This document shows positions 1 through 8,598 of a stretch of DNA of 43,178 nt, piece by piece (within the stretch, counting starts at the first letter, position 1; every line of letters begins with the position of its first letter). The position numbers were made by a program, and so were the translations under genes. The notes below the pieces were generated by a model that did not search any database, was not told where the DNA came from, and was given only the letters and a program-made list of their open reading frames with translations. Source of the DNA: an uncultured Clostridia bacterium (GTDB taxonomy: Bacteria; Bacillota; Clostridia; TANB77; CAG-508); assembly GCA_934149275.1 (NCBI GenBank), contig CAKPEG010000015.1, positions 1 to 43,178 of the forward strand, in the 5' to 3' direction.

Positions 1-70
1 AAGCTTTTAATCTCACCAGCATAGCTGGCGGTTGTTGTTTCACTTCGTTTCACAAAGCTAAAGGCGTAAT

Positions 71-124
71 AAAAAATTTACTTTCACACCATAAAATCAA
101 AAAAATGTGGTGTGAAAGTAAATT
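71..124 (-). terminator. Rho-independent terminator of the truncated deacetylase gene
   Basis: A perfect 17-bp inverted repeat (75-91 paired with 108-124) surrounds a 16-nt loop. Read on the minus strand it is followed by a run of six T residues, and it lies 34 nt after the stop codon of the deacetylase fragment. This fits an intrinsic terminator for that gene. Confidence 0.75.
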
Positions 125-157
125 CATAATCACTATAATAGACTATTTCTCTCATTT

Positions 158-586
158 TTATATTTTATAAATTCCGGACATTAAGAATATAGGTGTATGG
201 TTTCCAACATCATGCCCTTCTTCTATCATCCTTTTAACTATGTCAGGCTGAGTATTTAAATAATGAGCTGTAATAAAAAAACATGCCTTAACATCATTTG
301 CTTTTAGGGTATCTAATATATTTTCCGTATATCCTGCTTCATATCCTAAATCAAATGTTAGGTATATATATTTCTTTTCTTTACTTCCCATCGCTATTCC
401 ATTGTATTTATCAATTAATTCTCTATTTTCTTTTCCTAAATCAGGTTGCTCATGGTTGTTGCTTCTTTTTATTCCCCAACATATTTTCTTATTAATATTA
501 TCTGCACGTACCTCATTTTTTAAGACTCCCACACATAATACTAATGAAAAAATAACAGCTATACTCAAAACAATTTTTTTATTCAT
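158..586 (-). pseudogene. PdaA-like polysaccharide deacetylase, truncated at the C-terminus
   Basis: The 142 residues comprise a signal peptide or membrane anchor (about 1-29) and the first half of a NodB-type polysaccharide deacetylase domain. The YLTFDLGYEAGYT stretch (about residues 74-86) resembles motif 1 of PdaA-type enzymes, which remove acetyl groups from peptidoglycan sugars outside the cell. Motif 2 starts as GHDVGNHT, but the reading then runs into an unrelated 11-residue tail and stops. The second zinc-ligand histidine of the H-[ST]-x-x-H motif and all later motifs (the RPP region and the C-terminal Leu-His) are absent. Family members are usually 200 residues or more in this domain alone. 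The N-terminus has a normal Shine-Dalgarno sequence (AAAGGATAAG), so the fragment may still be translated, but deacetylase activity is unlikely. I saw no continuation in another frame before the terminator. Confidence 0.75.
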
Positions 587-699
587 TTTGTCTTATCCTT
601 TCTTTTTTTATAATTTTATTATTTTTTTATTGTTTTAGAATTATTTTTAATATAAAATAAGTGTATTTTCATCTTTTTACATTTTTTTACAAAATTCTA

Positions 700-728
700 T
701 TGACATTAAATAGAAATTATTTTATATT
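700..728 (+). promoter_or_regulatory. Sigma-A promoter of the AgrC-like kinase gene
   Basis: TTGACA at 700-705 and TATATT at 723-728 are separated by 17 bp. The start codon of the kinase lies about 50 nt downstream. This is a near-consensus housekeeping promoter. Confidence 0.7.
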
Positions 729-776
729 TATTATTACGCTCCATAAAATGGTAGTAGTTATAAAGAGGTGTTATTT

Positions 777-2093
777 ATGCGAATTTTATTTTCAGAAAAT
801 GTAGTTTTTACAAAATTAATATCGATTGTTATGGCTTTTGCTGAGCTTTTAATTTGTAGATTATTTTTTATAAAAGCTTTTAACTTAGATTTTTCTAAGA
901 AAAAGACTACATTATATTTGGTTATTTCTTTTCCTTTAGAAATTATAAATATTTGTTTTACGCCTATATCCTTTTTTCCATTTATAAATATTGCAATTGT
1001 TTTTGTTGTTTTATACTTTTTATTTAGAAAGGAATTCGAACATAGTACTTTCTTTCTAATATTACCGTTTACAATATTTCAAGTATTAAAATTATTTTTC
1101 ACATATACAATTGCATTTATGTTTGATATACAACCTTCTTCTCTTGAAAAGGTACCAATCGTTAGACCTTTTATAATTATTCCTTCATATCTTATTATGT
1201 TTTCACTAATGAAAATATTTGATAAAATGAAGTTTTCTAAAAATTTTTATAACGGTTTAGATACTCCTAGCAAATTAATTATTCATATCTTTTCATTTGC
1301 GTGTTTATTTACTGTTTTACTAAATGGTCATTTCTTATATAGTGCTTTTTCAACTGTTTCATTTGCTTTTGTTTTACTCAATATGCTATTAATTAGTATT
1401 GTAATTATTCTTTTAATAAAAATATTAAAGCTTCAATATGTTGAAAACAATTTAGATTCTGAAAAAAAATCATATATAACTCTTTCACACTCTTATGATG
1501 GTATTAGAGAATTTAAACATGATTTTTCTAATATAATGCAATCTATTGGTGGATATTTATCTGCTGATGATTTTGATGGATTAAAACATTATTATTCTAG
1601 CATTTTCAAAGATTGTGATGAACTAAAAAAACTTTCTGTTTTTAATAAAGATGTTTTAAATAGTCCACCCGTTTTATCATTACTTACAGAAAAGTATTAC
1701 AAATCAAAAAATTTAGGTATTGATTTTAATATTGAAGTATTTATTGATTTAACAACTTTAAATATGGATATCTATGAATTTAATCGTATTTTAGGAATAT
1801 TTTTAGATAATAGCATTGAGGCTGCTGAAAATTCATCTGAAAAATTTATTAATATAATAATTGCTAGAGATGGTAGAGCTCATTATGATTATTTAACGAT
1901 TGAAAACTCGTGTAATTCTGATTCAAAAATTGATAAAGATAAAATTTTTGAAAAGAACTATTCTACAAAGCCTAATAATACAGGTTTAGGTCTATGGAAA
2001 GTAAAAAAGATTTTGAAAAAGTATGATAATATTTCTTTATATACATCTGTAGAGAATGGTGTATTTAGTCATCAATTAAGGATATATTATTAA
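777..2093 (+). CDS. AgrC-like GHKL histidine kinase (orphan quorum-sensing type sensor)
   Basis: This 438-residue protein has about six or seven membrane segments in its first 210 residues, followed by a cytoplasmic kinase of the AgrC/ComD class. EFKHDFSNIM holds the phosphoacceptor histidine in the HDxxN arrangement of that class. The N box is NRILGIFLDNSIEAAE and the G box is NTGLGLWKVKKIL. Kinases of this kind normally sense an autoinducing peptide and phosphorylate a LytTR-type regulator. No AgrB, AgrD or AgrA homologue lies nearby, so its peptide and partner must be encoded elsewhere. The ATG at 777 is preferred over the GTG at 768 because AGAGGTG sits at the right distance upstream of it. 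The family is confident, the ligand unknown. Confidence 0.85.
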   Translation: MRILFSENVVFTKLISIVMAFAELLICRLFFIKAFNLDFSKKKTTLYLVISFPLEIINICFTPISFFPFINIAIVFVVLYFLFRKEFEHSTFFLILPFTIFQVLKLFFTYTIAFMFDIQPSSLEKVPIVRPFIIIPSYLIMFSLMKIFDKMKFSKNFYNGLDTPSKLIIHIFSFACLFTVLLNGHFLYSAFSTVSFAFVLLNMLLISIVIILLIKILKLQYVENNLDSEKKSYITLSHSYDGIREFKHDFSNIMQSIGGYLSADDFDGLKHYYSSIFKDCDELKKLSVFNKDVLNSPPVLSLLTEKYYKSKNLGIDFNIEVFIDLTTLNMDIYEFNRILGIFLDNSIEAAENSSEKFINIIIARDGRAHYDYLTIENSCNSDSKIDKDKIFEKNYSTKPNNTGLGLWKVKKILKKYDNISLYTSVENGVFSHQLRIYY

Positions 2094-2137
2094 TTTCAAA
2101 ACGATTTGCACATTATTTTTAGCAAATTCAGATTACT

Positions 2138-2192
2138 AAAAAAGTCATTGATAACCAAAACATATAAGTTTTTGCTATCAATGACTTTTTTT
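2138..2192. terminator. Bidirectional terminator between convergent genes
   Basis: A perfect 16-bp inverted repeat (2138-2153 with 2176-2191) begins with A6 and ends with T6, so it can terminate transcription in both directions. It sits between the kinase gene (+) and the pseudouridine synthase gene (-). Confidence 0.8.
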
Positions 2193-2281
2193 ACATTCTT
2201 ATTCCCATATGGTATTTGCAAAGAATTTTTCTGCACATTGCCATATCTACATCTATTTTCCTGTTTTACAAACATCTAACT

Positions 2282-2962
2282 TTATTCTTCATCTTTTAAA
2301 ATTACCCAACTGCCAATTGGCTCTGGATAATCTGTAAATTCTAAATGTTCTTTTGTTGTTGGATGTGCAAAAGAAAGTTTATATGCCCACAGGCATAGTT
2401 GTTTTCCTCTTCCTCGTGTTCCATATTTTTGATCTCCATATAAGCTATGGTTTCTACTTGCGAATTGAACTCTAATTTGATGATGTCTACCTGTATATAA
2501 TTTTACTCTAACTAGTGATAAATTTATTTTTTCATCGTATTTTAAAACTTCATATTCAAGTTTTGCTAATTTAGCATTTTTGTTGTTTTTATCTGTAACC
2601 CTGCTTAAATTATTTTTCTCATTTTTTACTAAGTAGTCTTCGAAAATATCTGCAGGTTTCTCCATTTTTCCATCAACTATGCATAAATATTCTTTTTCAA
2701 GCTTCTTTTCTCTTATTTGCTCACTAAGTCTAGATGCAGCTTTTGAGGTTTTGGCGAATACCATTACTCCTCCAGTTGGTCTGTCTAATCTATGTACTAA
2801 TCCTAAATAAGCGTCTCCTGGTTTGTTGTATTTTTCTATTAAGTATTTTTTTATTATTGTTAGCATATCTTCATCACCAGTCTTGTCCCCTTGTGAAGGA
2901 ATATTTACTGGCTTTTCTACTACAATTATATGATTATCTTCGTATATTATTTTTAATTTCAT
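2282..2962 (-). CDS. RluA-family pseudouridine synthase, short form without S4 domain
   Basis: This 226-residue enzyme isomerises uridine to pseudouridine in rRNA or tRNA. The catalytic motif LVHRLDRPTGG (about residues 55-65) contains the family's essential aspartate, and GRHHQIRVQFA matches the conserved RluA C-terminal motif. It begins directly with the catalytic domain (IIYEDNHIIVVEKPV), with no N-terminal S4 RNA-binding domain as in RluD, so it is closer to the small RluA/YhcT type. It follows the methyltransferase gene on the same strand by 18 bp, which suggests a two-gene RNA modification operon. The exact target uridine cannot be read from sequence. Confidence 0.87.
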   Translation of the reverse strand: MKLKIIYEDNHIIVVEKPVNIPSQGDKTGDEDMLTIIKKYLIEKYNKPGDAYLGLVHRLDRPTGGVMVFAKTSKAASRLSEQIREKKLEKEYLCIVDGKMEKPADIFEDYLVKNEKNNLSRVTDKNNKNAKLAKLEYEVLKYDEKINLSLVRVKLYTGRHHQIRVQFASRNHSLYGDQKYGTRGRGKQLCLWAYKLSFAHPTTKEHLEFTDYPEPIGSWVILKDEE

Positions 2963-2980
2963 TTTTTCCTCGTATAATTA

Positions 2981-3841
2981 TTATTTTTCCCATCTACCAT
3001 AAATTCCACATGGTAATACTAAGTTTGAATTTTTCATTGGCAAGCCAATTTCTCCTGATGTTATTTTTCCTTTATGATTTTTCATATTTAGTTCTAGTAG
3101 GTTAGCTAAAACTCTTGAAGAAATTCCTGTTGTGTATGAATTTATTAAAAAGAATAAAGGATCATCGCTTAGAACTTGCATACATAATTCAACCAAATCT
3201 GCAATATTGTTTTCAAATTGCCATACTTCTCCGTTTTTTCCTCTTCCATATGATGGAGGATCCATAACTATTGCATCATATTTGTTTCCTCTTCTAATTT
3301 CTCTTTGAACAAACTTCACAACATCATCTATTATAAATCTTACAGGTTTTTCTCTTAGTCCTGAGCTCTCTACATTTTCTTTTGCCCAGGTAGTCATTCC
3401 TTTTGATGAATCTACATGACACACTGATGCTCCGGCTGAAAGGCAAGCGACTGTAGCTCCACCTGTATATGCAAATAAATTTAAAACTTTTATATTTCTT
3501 TTTGATTGTTGAATTTTATTTATCATCCAATCCCAATTAACTGCTTGTTCTGGAAATAATCCTGTATGTTTAAATCCCATAGGCTTAATATTAAAAGTTA
3601 AATCTTTATATTTTACTTGCCAGCTTTCTGGTAATCTTTTTTTATATTCCCATGCTCCTCCACCTGTGTTACTTCTATTGTATCTAGCATTAGCATTTTT
3701 CCACTCGTTTGGAAAGCTTTTGTTTTTCCAAATAATTTGTGGATCTGGTCTTATTAATTTTATATTGCCCCATCTTTCTAGTTTTTCTCCATTTGCCATG
3801 TCTATTATTTCATAATCTTTCCATTCATTTGCAATATTCAT
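2981..3841 (-). CDS. Class I SAM-dependent methyltransferase, RlmI/RlmK-like (COG1092 type)
   Basis: The 286 residues form a Rossmann-type methyltransferase. The SAM-binding motif I is VLNLFAYTGGATVACLSAGA (about residues 139-158), an acidic residue follows in VDSS, and the catalytic motif IV is AIVMDPPSYGRG. This resembles the catalytic domain of the 23S rRNA 5-methylcytosine/7-methylguanine enzymes RlmI and RlmK, but there is no N-terminal PUA domain. The rRNA target is an inference from the family and from the adjacent pseudouridine synthase gene. The start is supported by GGAGAG upstream. Confidence 0.8.
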   Translation of the reverse strand: MNIANEWKDYEIIDMANGEKLERWGNIKLIRPDPQIIWKNKSFPNEWKNANARYNRSNTGGGAWEYKKRLPESWQVKYKDLTFNIKPMGFKHTGLFPEQAVNWDWMINKIQQSKRNIKVLNLFAYTGGATVACLSAGASVCHVDSSKGMTTWAKENVESSGLREKPVRFIIDDVVKFVQREIRRGNKYDAIVMDPPSYGRGKNGEVWQFENNIADLVELCMQVLSDDPLFFLINSYTTGISSRVLANLLELNMKNHKGKITSGEIGLPMKNSNLVLPCGIYGRWEK

Positions 3842-3865
3842 ATTACTTCTCTCTCCAATATTATT

Positions 3866-3973
3866 TTATAATATGCATATTAATTTACAAAAATTATATA
3901 TTAAAATTATATTTGCAGTCATTGTTATTACTGCCATTATGCATATTATTTTAAAATATTTATTTTTTATCAT
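3866..3973 (-). CDS. Small hydrophobic membrane peptide (35 aa), hypothetical
   Basis: A 36-codon ORF encodes one hydrophobic helix with a short basic N-terminus (MIKNKYFK) and a cysteine-containing end. AAAGGAG lies 10 nt before the ATG, and the stop is 24 nt upstream of the methyltransferase start, so the two could be co-transcribed. I do not recognise it. Small single-helix peptides like this include type I toxins and membrane-protein regulators, but nothing here favours one of these. The hydrophobic composition may simply reflect AT-rich DNA. Confidence 0.35.
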   Translation of the reverse strand: MIKNKYFKIICIMAVITMTANIILIYNFCKLICIL

Positions 3974-4107
3974 TTGTCATACTCTCCTTTTTATATACTT
4001 TGGAAACTTCTTTGAACTCATTATAATATATATTCTTTTATAAAAGAGTTTATGACAATTACATTTAATATTTTACCATATTTTAACCACAAATTTCAAC
4101 AAAAAGC

Positions 4108-4260
4108 TAGAACAAAAGTGGACTATTTATAACGTTTGCACTAATTATAATATTTTTTAGTCCGCGTCTTTGTTCGCGCGCGAAATTTGCAAAGCAAATT
4201 TTGAGTGCATTGTTATTTTTCTATAATAGGAAGTTTGGAGAACTTTCCTATTATAGAAAA
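4108..4260 (-). repeat. Multi-hairpin intergenic repeat, copy A (the most complete)
   Basis: This copy has three stem-loops. The first pairs GAACAAAAGtGGACTA with TAGTCCGCgtcTTTGTTC across a loop of about 30 nt. The second is a compact palindrome, AAATTTGC-aaa-GCAAATTT. The third pairs 4221-4233 with 4243-4256 (CTATAATAGGAAG with its complement). The same blocks in the same order occur in copy C in the opposite orientation. It lies downstream of uvrC and encodes no ORF. Confidence 0.8.
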
Positions 4261-4282
4261 AAAGCCATTTCTGGCTTTTCCT
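4258..4282 (-). terminator. uvrC terminator
   Basis: Immediately after the uvrC stop, the minus strand reads AAGCCA-GAAA-TGGCTT followed by a run of T residues: a short GNRA-looped intrinsic terminator. It abuts the end of repeat copy A. Confidence 0.65.
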
Positions 4283-6069
4283 TACATTTCTTTTAGTTTT
4301 TGAGCAAGTTTTTCATTTATTCCTTTTACTTGTGTTAATTCATCAATACTTGCATTTTTAATTTTTTCTATTGTTCCAAACTTTCTAAGTAGTGCATCTC
4401 TTTTAGCTTTTCCTATTCCTTCAATTTCATCTAAACTTGATTTAGTCATATCTTGCTCTCTTAGCTTTCTATGATATTCTATTGCTGTATTATGAACTTC
4501 ATTTTGCAAATTTGTTATGAAGAAAAATAATCGTTCAGAAATTTCAAATTCTTTTCTATTTTCATCAACTAATGCTCTAGTTGAGTGTGTATCATCTTTA
4601 ACCATTCCATACACAGGAATCTGATCTTGAAGATTATATGTACTTAATGCTCTTTTTATTGCTTTTATTTGTGTTATACCACCATCTGCTAAAATTAGGT
4701 CTGGTAACGTTCCAAATCCGCCTTTTGGATTTTCTAAAGAATGTTTTATTCTTCTTGTTACAACTTCTTCTGTACATCTTGGATCATCTTGGCCATACAC
4801 TGTTTTTATTCTAAATCTTCTTGACATATTTCTTTTTATAATTCCATCTTGTGCTACACACATTCCAGCAACAATATGTGTTCCTGAAATGTTTGATATA
4901 TCAAAAGTTTCAATTTTATGTGGTAAATGATTTAAATTTAGTACTTCTTTAAATTCATTTAATACTTCGAATTTATCTTTTGATTTATTTTCTAGTGTAA
5001 TTTTAGCATTGTTTTCAGCCATTTCTACAAACCTTAGTTTTTCGCCTTTTTGTGGTGCTTTTATTTCAACTTTTCGTCCAGCACTATTTGTTAACCATTC
5101 TTGAATTATATCTTTATCTTCAATTTCTTCTTGAATCATTATTTTATTTGGAAATTCTATTTTGCCTAGATAGTATTGTTTTATAAATCCAGACAATATT
5201 TCTTTTGTTTCCATATCTTTTAATTCATCAAAAAAATAGTGTTCTCTGTCTATCATTTTGCTTCCACGTACAAAGAATATTTCTACACATGCTGACAATT
5301 CATTTTTATAAACTCCAATTACATCAATATTGTTTTCAGATATATTTGAAACTTTTTGTTTTGCTGAAATTCTTTCAATTGCATTCATTCTATCTCTAAT
5401 TGTTGCTGCTTTTTCAAATTCTAATTTTTCAGATGCTTGCTTCATTTCGACTTCAAGCTCTTTTAAAATCTTGCTTGTTTTACCTTCTAATAACATAATT
5501 ATCTGATTTATTTGAACCATATATTCATCTCTTGTAACATACTTCATACAAGGCGCTAAACATTTTTTTATGTGATAATTTAAGCATGCCCTATCGTTAA
5601 ATTTAAATGTTTTGCATTGCCTTACTTGGAACTTTTCTTTTATAAAGTTAATCATTTCTCTCGCTGCGCCTGGATTTGCATATGGTCCAAAATATTTTGC
5701 TCCATCATTTTGGATTCGCCTTGTTATATATATACTTGGGTATTCTTCTTTCATTCCAATTCTTATGTATGGATAAGTTTTATCATCTTTTAACAACACA
5801 TTAAATTTTGGTCTATTTTCTTTTATTAAATTACATTCTAAAATTAAAGCTTCTGCCTCATTGTCACATACAATATACTCAAAATGGTCAATTAAAGAAA
5901 CCATATTCTTTATTCTTTGAGTTTTATTTGTTTTTCTAAAATATTGTGTAACTCTATTTTTTAAAGATATGGCTTTTCCAACGTAAATAATTTTATCATC
6001 TTTATTTCTCATGATGTATACGCCTGGTTTATGTGGCAATTTTTTTAATTCGTCTTCTATGTTAAACAT
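4282..6069 (-). CDS. uvrC: UvrABC excinuclease subunit C
   Basis: This 595-residue protein makes the incisions on both sides of a lesion in nucleotide excision repair, acting with UvrA and UvrB. The N-terminal GIY-YIG nuclease domain is visible (PGVYIMRNKDDKIIYVGKA, about residues 14-32). A UVR domain that contacts UvrB lies near residues 195-230, the RNase H-like nuclease core (ETFDISNISG, later LILADGGITQ) follows, and a helix-hairpin-helix pair ends the protein (LDEIEGIGKAKRDALL). The length is normal. The ATG at 6069 is chosen over an upstream GTG because GAGGG precedes it. It follows the small membrane protein gene with a 27-bp gap. Confidence 0.96.
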   Translation of the reverse strand: MFNIEDELKKLPHKPGVYIMRNKDDKIIYVGKAISLKNRVTQYFRKTNKTQRIKNMVSLIDHFEYIVCDNEAEALILECNLIKENRPKFNVLLKDDKTYPYIRIGMKEEYPSIYITRRIQNDGAKYFGPYANPGAAREMINFIKEKFQVRQCKTFKFNDRACLNYHIKKCLAPCMKYVTRDEYMVQINQIIMLLEGKTSKILKELEVEMKQASEKLEFEKAATIRDRMNAIERISAKQKVSNISENNIDVIGVYKNELSACVEIFFVRGSKMIDREHYFFDELKDMETKEILSGFIKQYYLGKIEFPNKIMIQEEIEDKDIIQEWLTNSAGRKVEIKAPQKGEKLRFVEMAENNAKITLENKSKDKFEVLNEFKEVLNLNHLPHKIETFDISNISGTHIVAGMCVAQDGIIKRNMSRRFRIKTVYGQDDPRCTEEVVTRRIKHSLENPKGGFGTLPDLILADGGITQIKAIKRALSTYNLQDQIPVYGMVKDDTHSTRALVDENRKEFEISERLFFFITNLQNEVHNTAIEYHRKLREQDMTKSSLDEIEGIGKAKRDALLRKFGTIEKIKNASIDELTQVKGINEKLAQKLKEM

Positions 6070-6096
6070 CTTTTCCCTCACACAGTTTAAGAATTT

Positions 6097-6372
6097 TTAT
6101 TCTTCTGTATAGTTTCCAAAGCTATAATCACTAAAATTGCTATAATCATCTAAATCAAAATCTGAATTTTCGTCATATGTATTCTCAGCATCATCAAACA
6201 TAGAATTTGTGCTGTTTGTGTAATAATTTGTTTGATTTTTAGCATTTTTAGCTGCATTTTTTATTTGTGATGATGACGTGTTGTATGTTGCTATTCCTAA
6301 ACTTATCATTAGTGTTGATATTAGTAATAGTGATATTGCTCCTAAATTAATAATTCCATTTTCTTTTTTCAT
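6097..6372 (-). CDS. Small membrane-anchored acidic protein, hypothetical
   Basis: The 91 residues contain one hydrophobic segment (about residues 6-28: IINLGAISLLLISTLMISLG), then a polar Asn/Ser/Thr region and a strongly acidic, tyrosine-rich tail. The ATG at 6372 is preferred because AAAGGAG lies just upstream; the longer reading adds only a lysine-rich low-complexity stretch. It lies between hpt and uvrC on the same strand. I recognise no family; the layout suggests an N-terminal anchor with the tail outside the cell. Confidence 0.6.
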   Translation of the reverse strand: MKKENGIINLGAISLLLISTLMISLGIATYNTSSSQIKNAAKNAKNQTNYYTNSTNSMFDDAENTYDENSDFDLDDYSNFSDYSFGNYTEE

Positions 6373-6556
6373 TTTTCTCTTCTCCTTTTCTTTTTTTTTT
6401 AATTTTATCATTAAAAATTTTTTATATCAACTTATAATATTTATTCTTGTAATTTTACTGTACAAAATTGCAAGAAACTTATCTAAATATAGACTTTTTT
6501 GCATACAAACAATTTGTTTTAATGTATAAATTTTATTTTTAACTCGTTATTTTTTA

Positions 6557-7075
6557 TTAATCATCACAATATGCTATATATGGTAGATTTCTGTAATACT
6601 CTTCATAATCCATTCCATAACCTAATACAAATTTATTTGGAACTTCAAACCCTACATAGTCTACTTCTATTTCAACTTTTCTTCTTTCTTTTTTATCTAA
6701 CAATGTACATATTTTCAAACTTTCTGGTTTTCTTTCAAGTAAATATTTTTTTAATGTTGCCATTGTTAAACCTGTATCTATAATGTCTTCTACAATTATT
6801 ACATTTTTCCCTGCAATGCTATTTTCCAAATCTTTTTTTATTTTTATTTCTCCTGTGCTTTCTGTAGAATTTCCATAACTTGAAACCTTCATAAAATCTA
6901 TTTTTAATGTATCATTTTTTATGTATTTTGTTAGATCTGTTGCAAAATATACAGCTCCTGTAAGTATGCAAATTATAATTAATTCCTTATTTTCATAATC
7001 TTTTGTTATTTGCTCTGCTATTTCTTTTATTCTTTTTTCTAATTCTTCTTGGCTTATTAATGTTTTTAAATTCAT
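6557..7075 (-). CDS. hpt: Hypoxanthine phosphoribosyltransferase
   Basis: This 172-residue purine salvage enzyme joins PRPP to hypoxanthine or guanine to make IMP or GMP. The PRPP-binding motif NVIIVEDIIDTGLTM is present, as are the flexible-loop region KVSSYGNSTESTG and the base-binding region YVGFEVPNKFVLGYGMDYEE. The length matches the usual ~180 residues when the ATG at 7075 is used; this ATG has AGGAG just upstream, whereas the longer ORF adds an atypical lysine-rich extension. The downstream neighbour is the small acidic membrane protein. Confidence 0.95.
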   Translation of the reverse strand: MNLKTLISQEELEKRIKEIAEQITKDYENKELIIICILTGAVYFATDLTKYIKNDTLKIDFMKVSSYGNSTESTGEIKIKKDLENSIAGKNVIIVEDIIDTGLTMATLKKYLLERKPESLKICTLLDKKERRKVEIEVDYVGFEVPNKFVLGYGMDYEEYYRNLPYIAYCDD

Positions 7076-7217
7076 TTTCTCCTGTTTAATCAATTTTTGT
7101 ATTGATTCCTTTCTTTTTAATTTTATATTATTGGGCTTAGTTTCAATTTTTTTCTTCATGTAGCTGAGCTTCAAGCTATATATTACTTAATTAATTTTGC
7201 GTTTTGTATTTTGTTGT

Positions 7218-8261
7218 TTAGCATAAGTCTTCCCATTGTAAGTGATAATTTTCTTCTAAATCTCTTGATACTTTTTTCCATAGAACTTTATATAAATCTT
7301 CAGCAGGTATTCCTAATTTATTTGGCCCTTTTGTAGTTAAATCTTCTTTAGTAAGTATTGAGCCTTTTCTAATTGGTCTTTTTGTAACTACTGTATTAAA
7401 TGTCATCTCTATTATTTCTTTTTCTTCTTCAATTGGTTCTTTCTTTCCTGGCATCATTTTGTGAATGTCTTTTGCAAAGCTTAATAATTGTTTGGCTTCT
7501 TCTGGTGTCATAGACCATGGAATATCATTTCCTTTTCTGTTCTTTCTATCTGTAAAATGTCTTTCTATTATTGATGCACCTAAAGTTAATGCAGCATATG
7601 ATGAGTGATTATTTAGTGAATGGTCTGATAGGCCTATTACTGTGTTTGGAAATGCTTCTTCTAATTCTTTTAGTGCATTCAATCTTATTTTATCAACTGG
7701 TGTTGGATACATATTTGTGCAATGTAATAAAGCAAATTGCTCATGATATTTCTTTATTGTCTCTACTGCTTTTTTTACACTTGCCATATCATTCATTCCT
7801 GTTGATAATATTATTGGTTTTCTTTTGCTCGCAACATATTCTACTAATGGGTAATTATTCATTTGTGATGAACTGATTTTATATGCTTTTACTCCCATTC
7901 TTTCCAATCTATCTACTGCTGCGAATGAAAAAGGTGCCGAAATGAATATTTTGCCTTTAGCTTCTACATACTGTTTTAATTCTCTTTCTTCTTCTTCAGA
8001 TAAACAAAGTTTTTCTAATGTTTCATAAAAATTATCTGTATCATTATTATATGTCTTCATTTTTTTGGCTAAAGGAGTTAATTCCTCTTCTGGAATATGA
8101 GTTTGGTGTTTTATAATTTCGATGCCTGCATTGCAAGCTGCATCAACCATTGATTTTGCTACTTCTAAACTGCCATTATGGTTTATGCCAATTTCTGCTA
8201 TGATAACTGGTGTATATTTGGGGCCTATTTTTCTTCCAGCAATTTCAATGTATTTTTCCAT
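7218..8261 (-). CDS. neuB: N-acetylneuraminate synthase-type enzyme (NeuB/SpsE) with SAF domain
   Basis: This 347-residue protein condenses phosphoenolpyruvate with an N-acetyl hexosamine to make a nonulosonic acid. The NeuB TIM barrel starts with IIAEIGINHNGSLE, and the catalytic and metal regions include ISAPFS, ILSTGM, LLHCTNMYPTP, GLSDHS and IERHFTDRKNRKGNDIPWS. The C-terminal ~60 residues (TKRPIRKGSILTKEDLTTKGP) form the SAF antifreeze-like domain. It stands alone: the CMP-sugar synthetase, epimerase and transferase genes usual in sialic or legionaminic acid clusters are not in the window, so the exact product is uncertain. The start has GGAGGG upstream. Confidence 0.9.
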   Translation of the reverse strand: MEKYIEIAGRKIGPKYTPVIIAEIGINHNGSLEVAKSMVDAACNAGIEIIKHQTHIPEEELTPLAKKMKTYNNDTDNFYETLEKLCLSEEEERELKQYVEAKGKIFISAPFSFAAVDRLERMGVKAYKISSSQMNNYPLVEYVASKRKPIILSTGMNDMASVKKAVETIKKYHEQFALLHCTNMYPTPVDKIRLNALKELEEAFPNTVIGLSDHSLNNHSSYAALTLGASIIERHFTDRKNRKGNDIPWSMTPEEAKQLLSFAKDIHKMMPGKKEPIEEEKEIIEMTFNTVVTKRPIRKGSILTKEDLTTKGPNKLGIPAEDLYKVLWKKVSRDLEENYHLQWEDLC

Positions 8262-8376
8262 ACATATCCCTCCTCTTTTTACATGTTTATCTTATCATAA
8301 TGGAGTATTTTTAGCAATCTTTATTTGCTCAAAAAGCCCTTAATTCATTACAATATTTTTTATTTTGGAATTAGAT

Positions 8377-8405
8377 TTGCATTTTTTTATCTTTTATAGT
8401 AATAT
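8377..8405 (+). promoter_or_regulatory. glmS promoter
   Basis: TTGCAT at 8377-8382 and TAATAT at 8400-8405 are separated by 17 bp. Transcription would start near 8412, about 60 nt before the ribozyme cleavage site. Confidence 0.6.
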
Positions 8406-8457
8406 ATGGACTATAGTGTGAATAAAATATAAAAAATCTATTTTGAAAGGAGGTTTA

Positions 8458-8598
8458 GTGGTTTATATAAAGCGCCAGAGCGTTGTTATTTCAGCGCTTA
8501 ACGAGGTTAGAGTTTATCGAAGTTTTCGGCGGATGCTCTATGGCATGTTACTGTCATTAGAAAAGGTTCAAAGTTCATCAGTAATGATGAAACAATAA
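8458..8598 (+). CDS. Possible 46-codon leader ORF spanning the glmS ribozyme
   Basis: A GTG at 8458 sits 5 nt after a strong Shine-Dalgarno sequence (AAAGGAGG, 8446-8453) and opens a frame without stops until TAA at 8596-8598. The frame covers the entire ribozyme, including the cleavage site at 8471/8472. The predicted peptide is basic and recognises no family. Translation would disrupt the ribozyme fold, and cleavage would cut the message near its fifth codon. It may be a chance ORF, because the ribozyme is GC-richer than the rest of the genome. Confidence 0.3.
   Translation: MVYIKRQSVVISALNEVRVYRSFRRMLYGMLLSLEKVQSSSVMMKQ

Noticed and set aside
1..70. CRISPR repeat or attC-like site in the first 70 bases
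   Set aside because: There is a short palindrome (CCAGCATAGCTGG) and a repeated GTTTCAC, but no repeat-spacer periodicity and no recombinase gene.
7076..7217. Riboswitch before hpt
   Set aside because: The interval is short and has no recognisable aptamer core.
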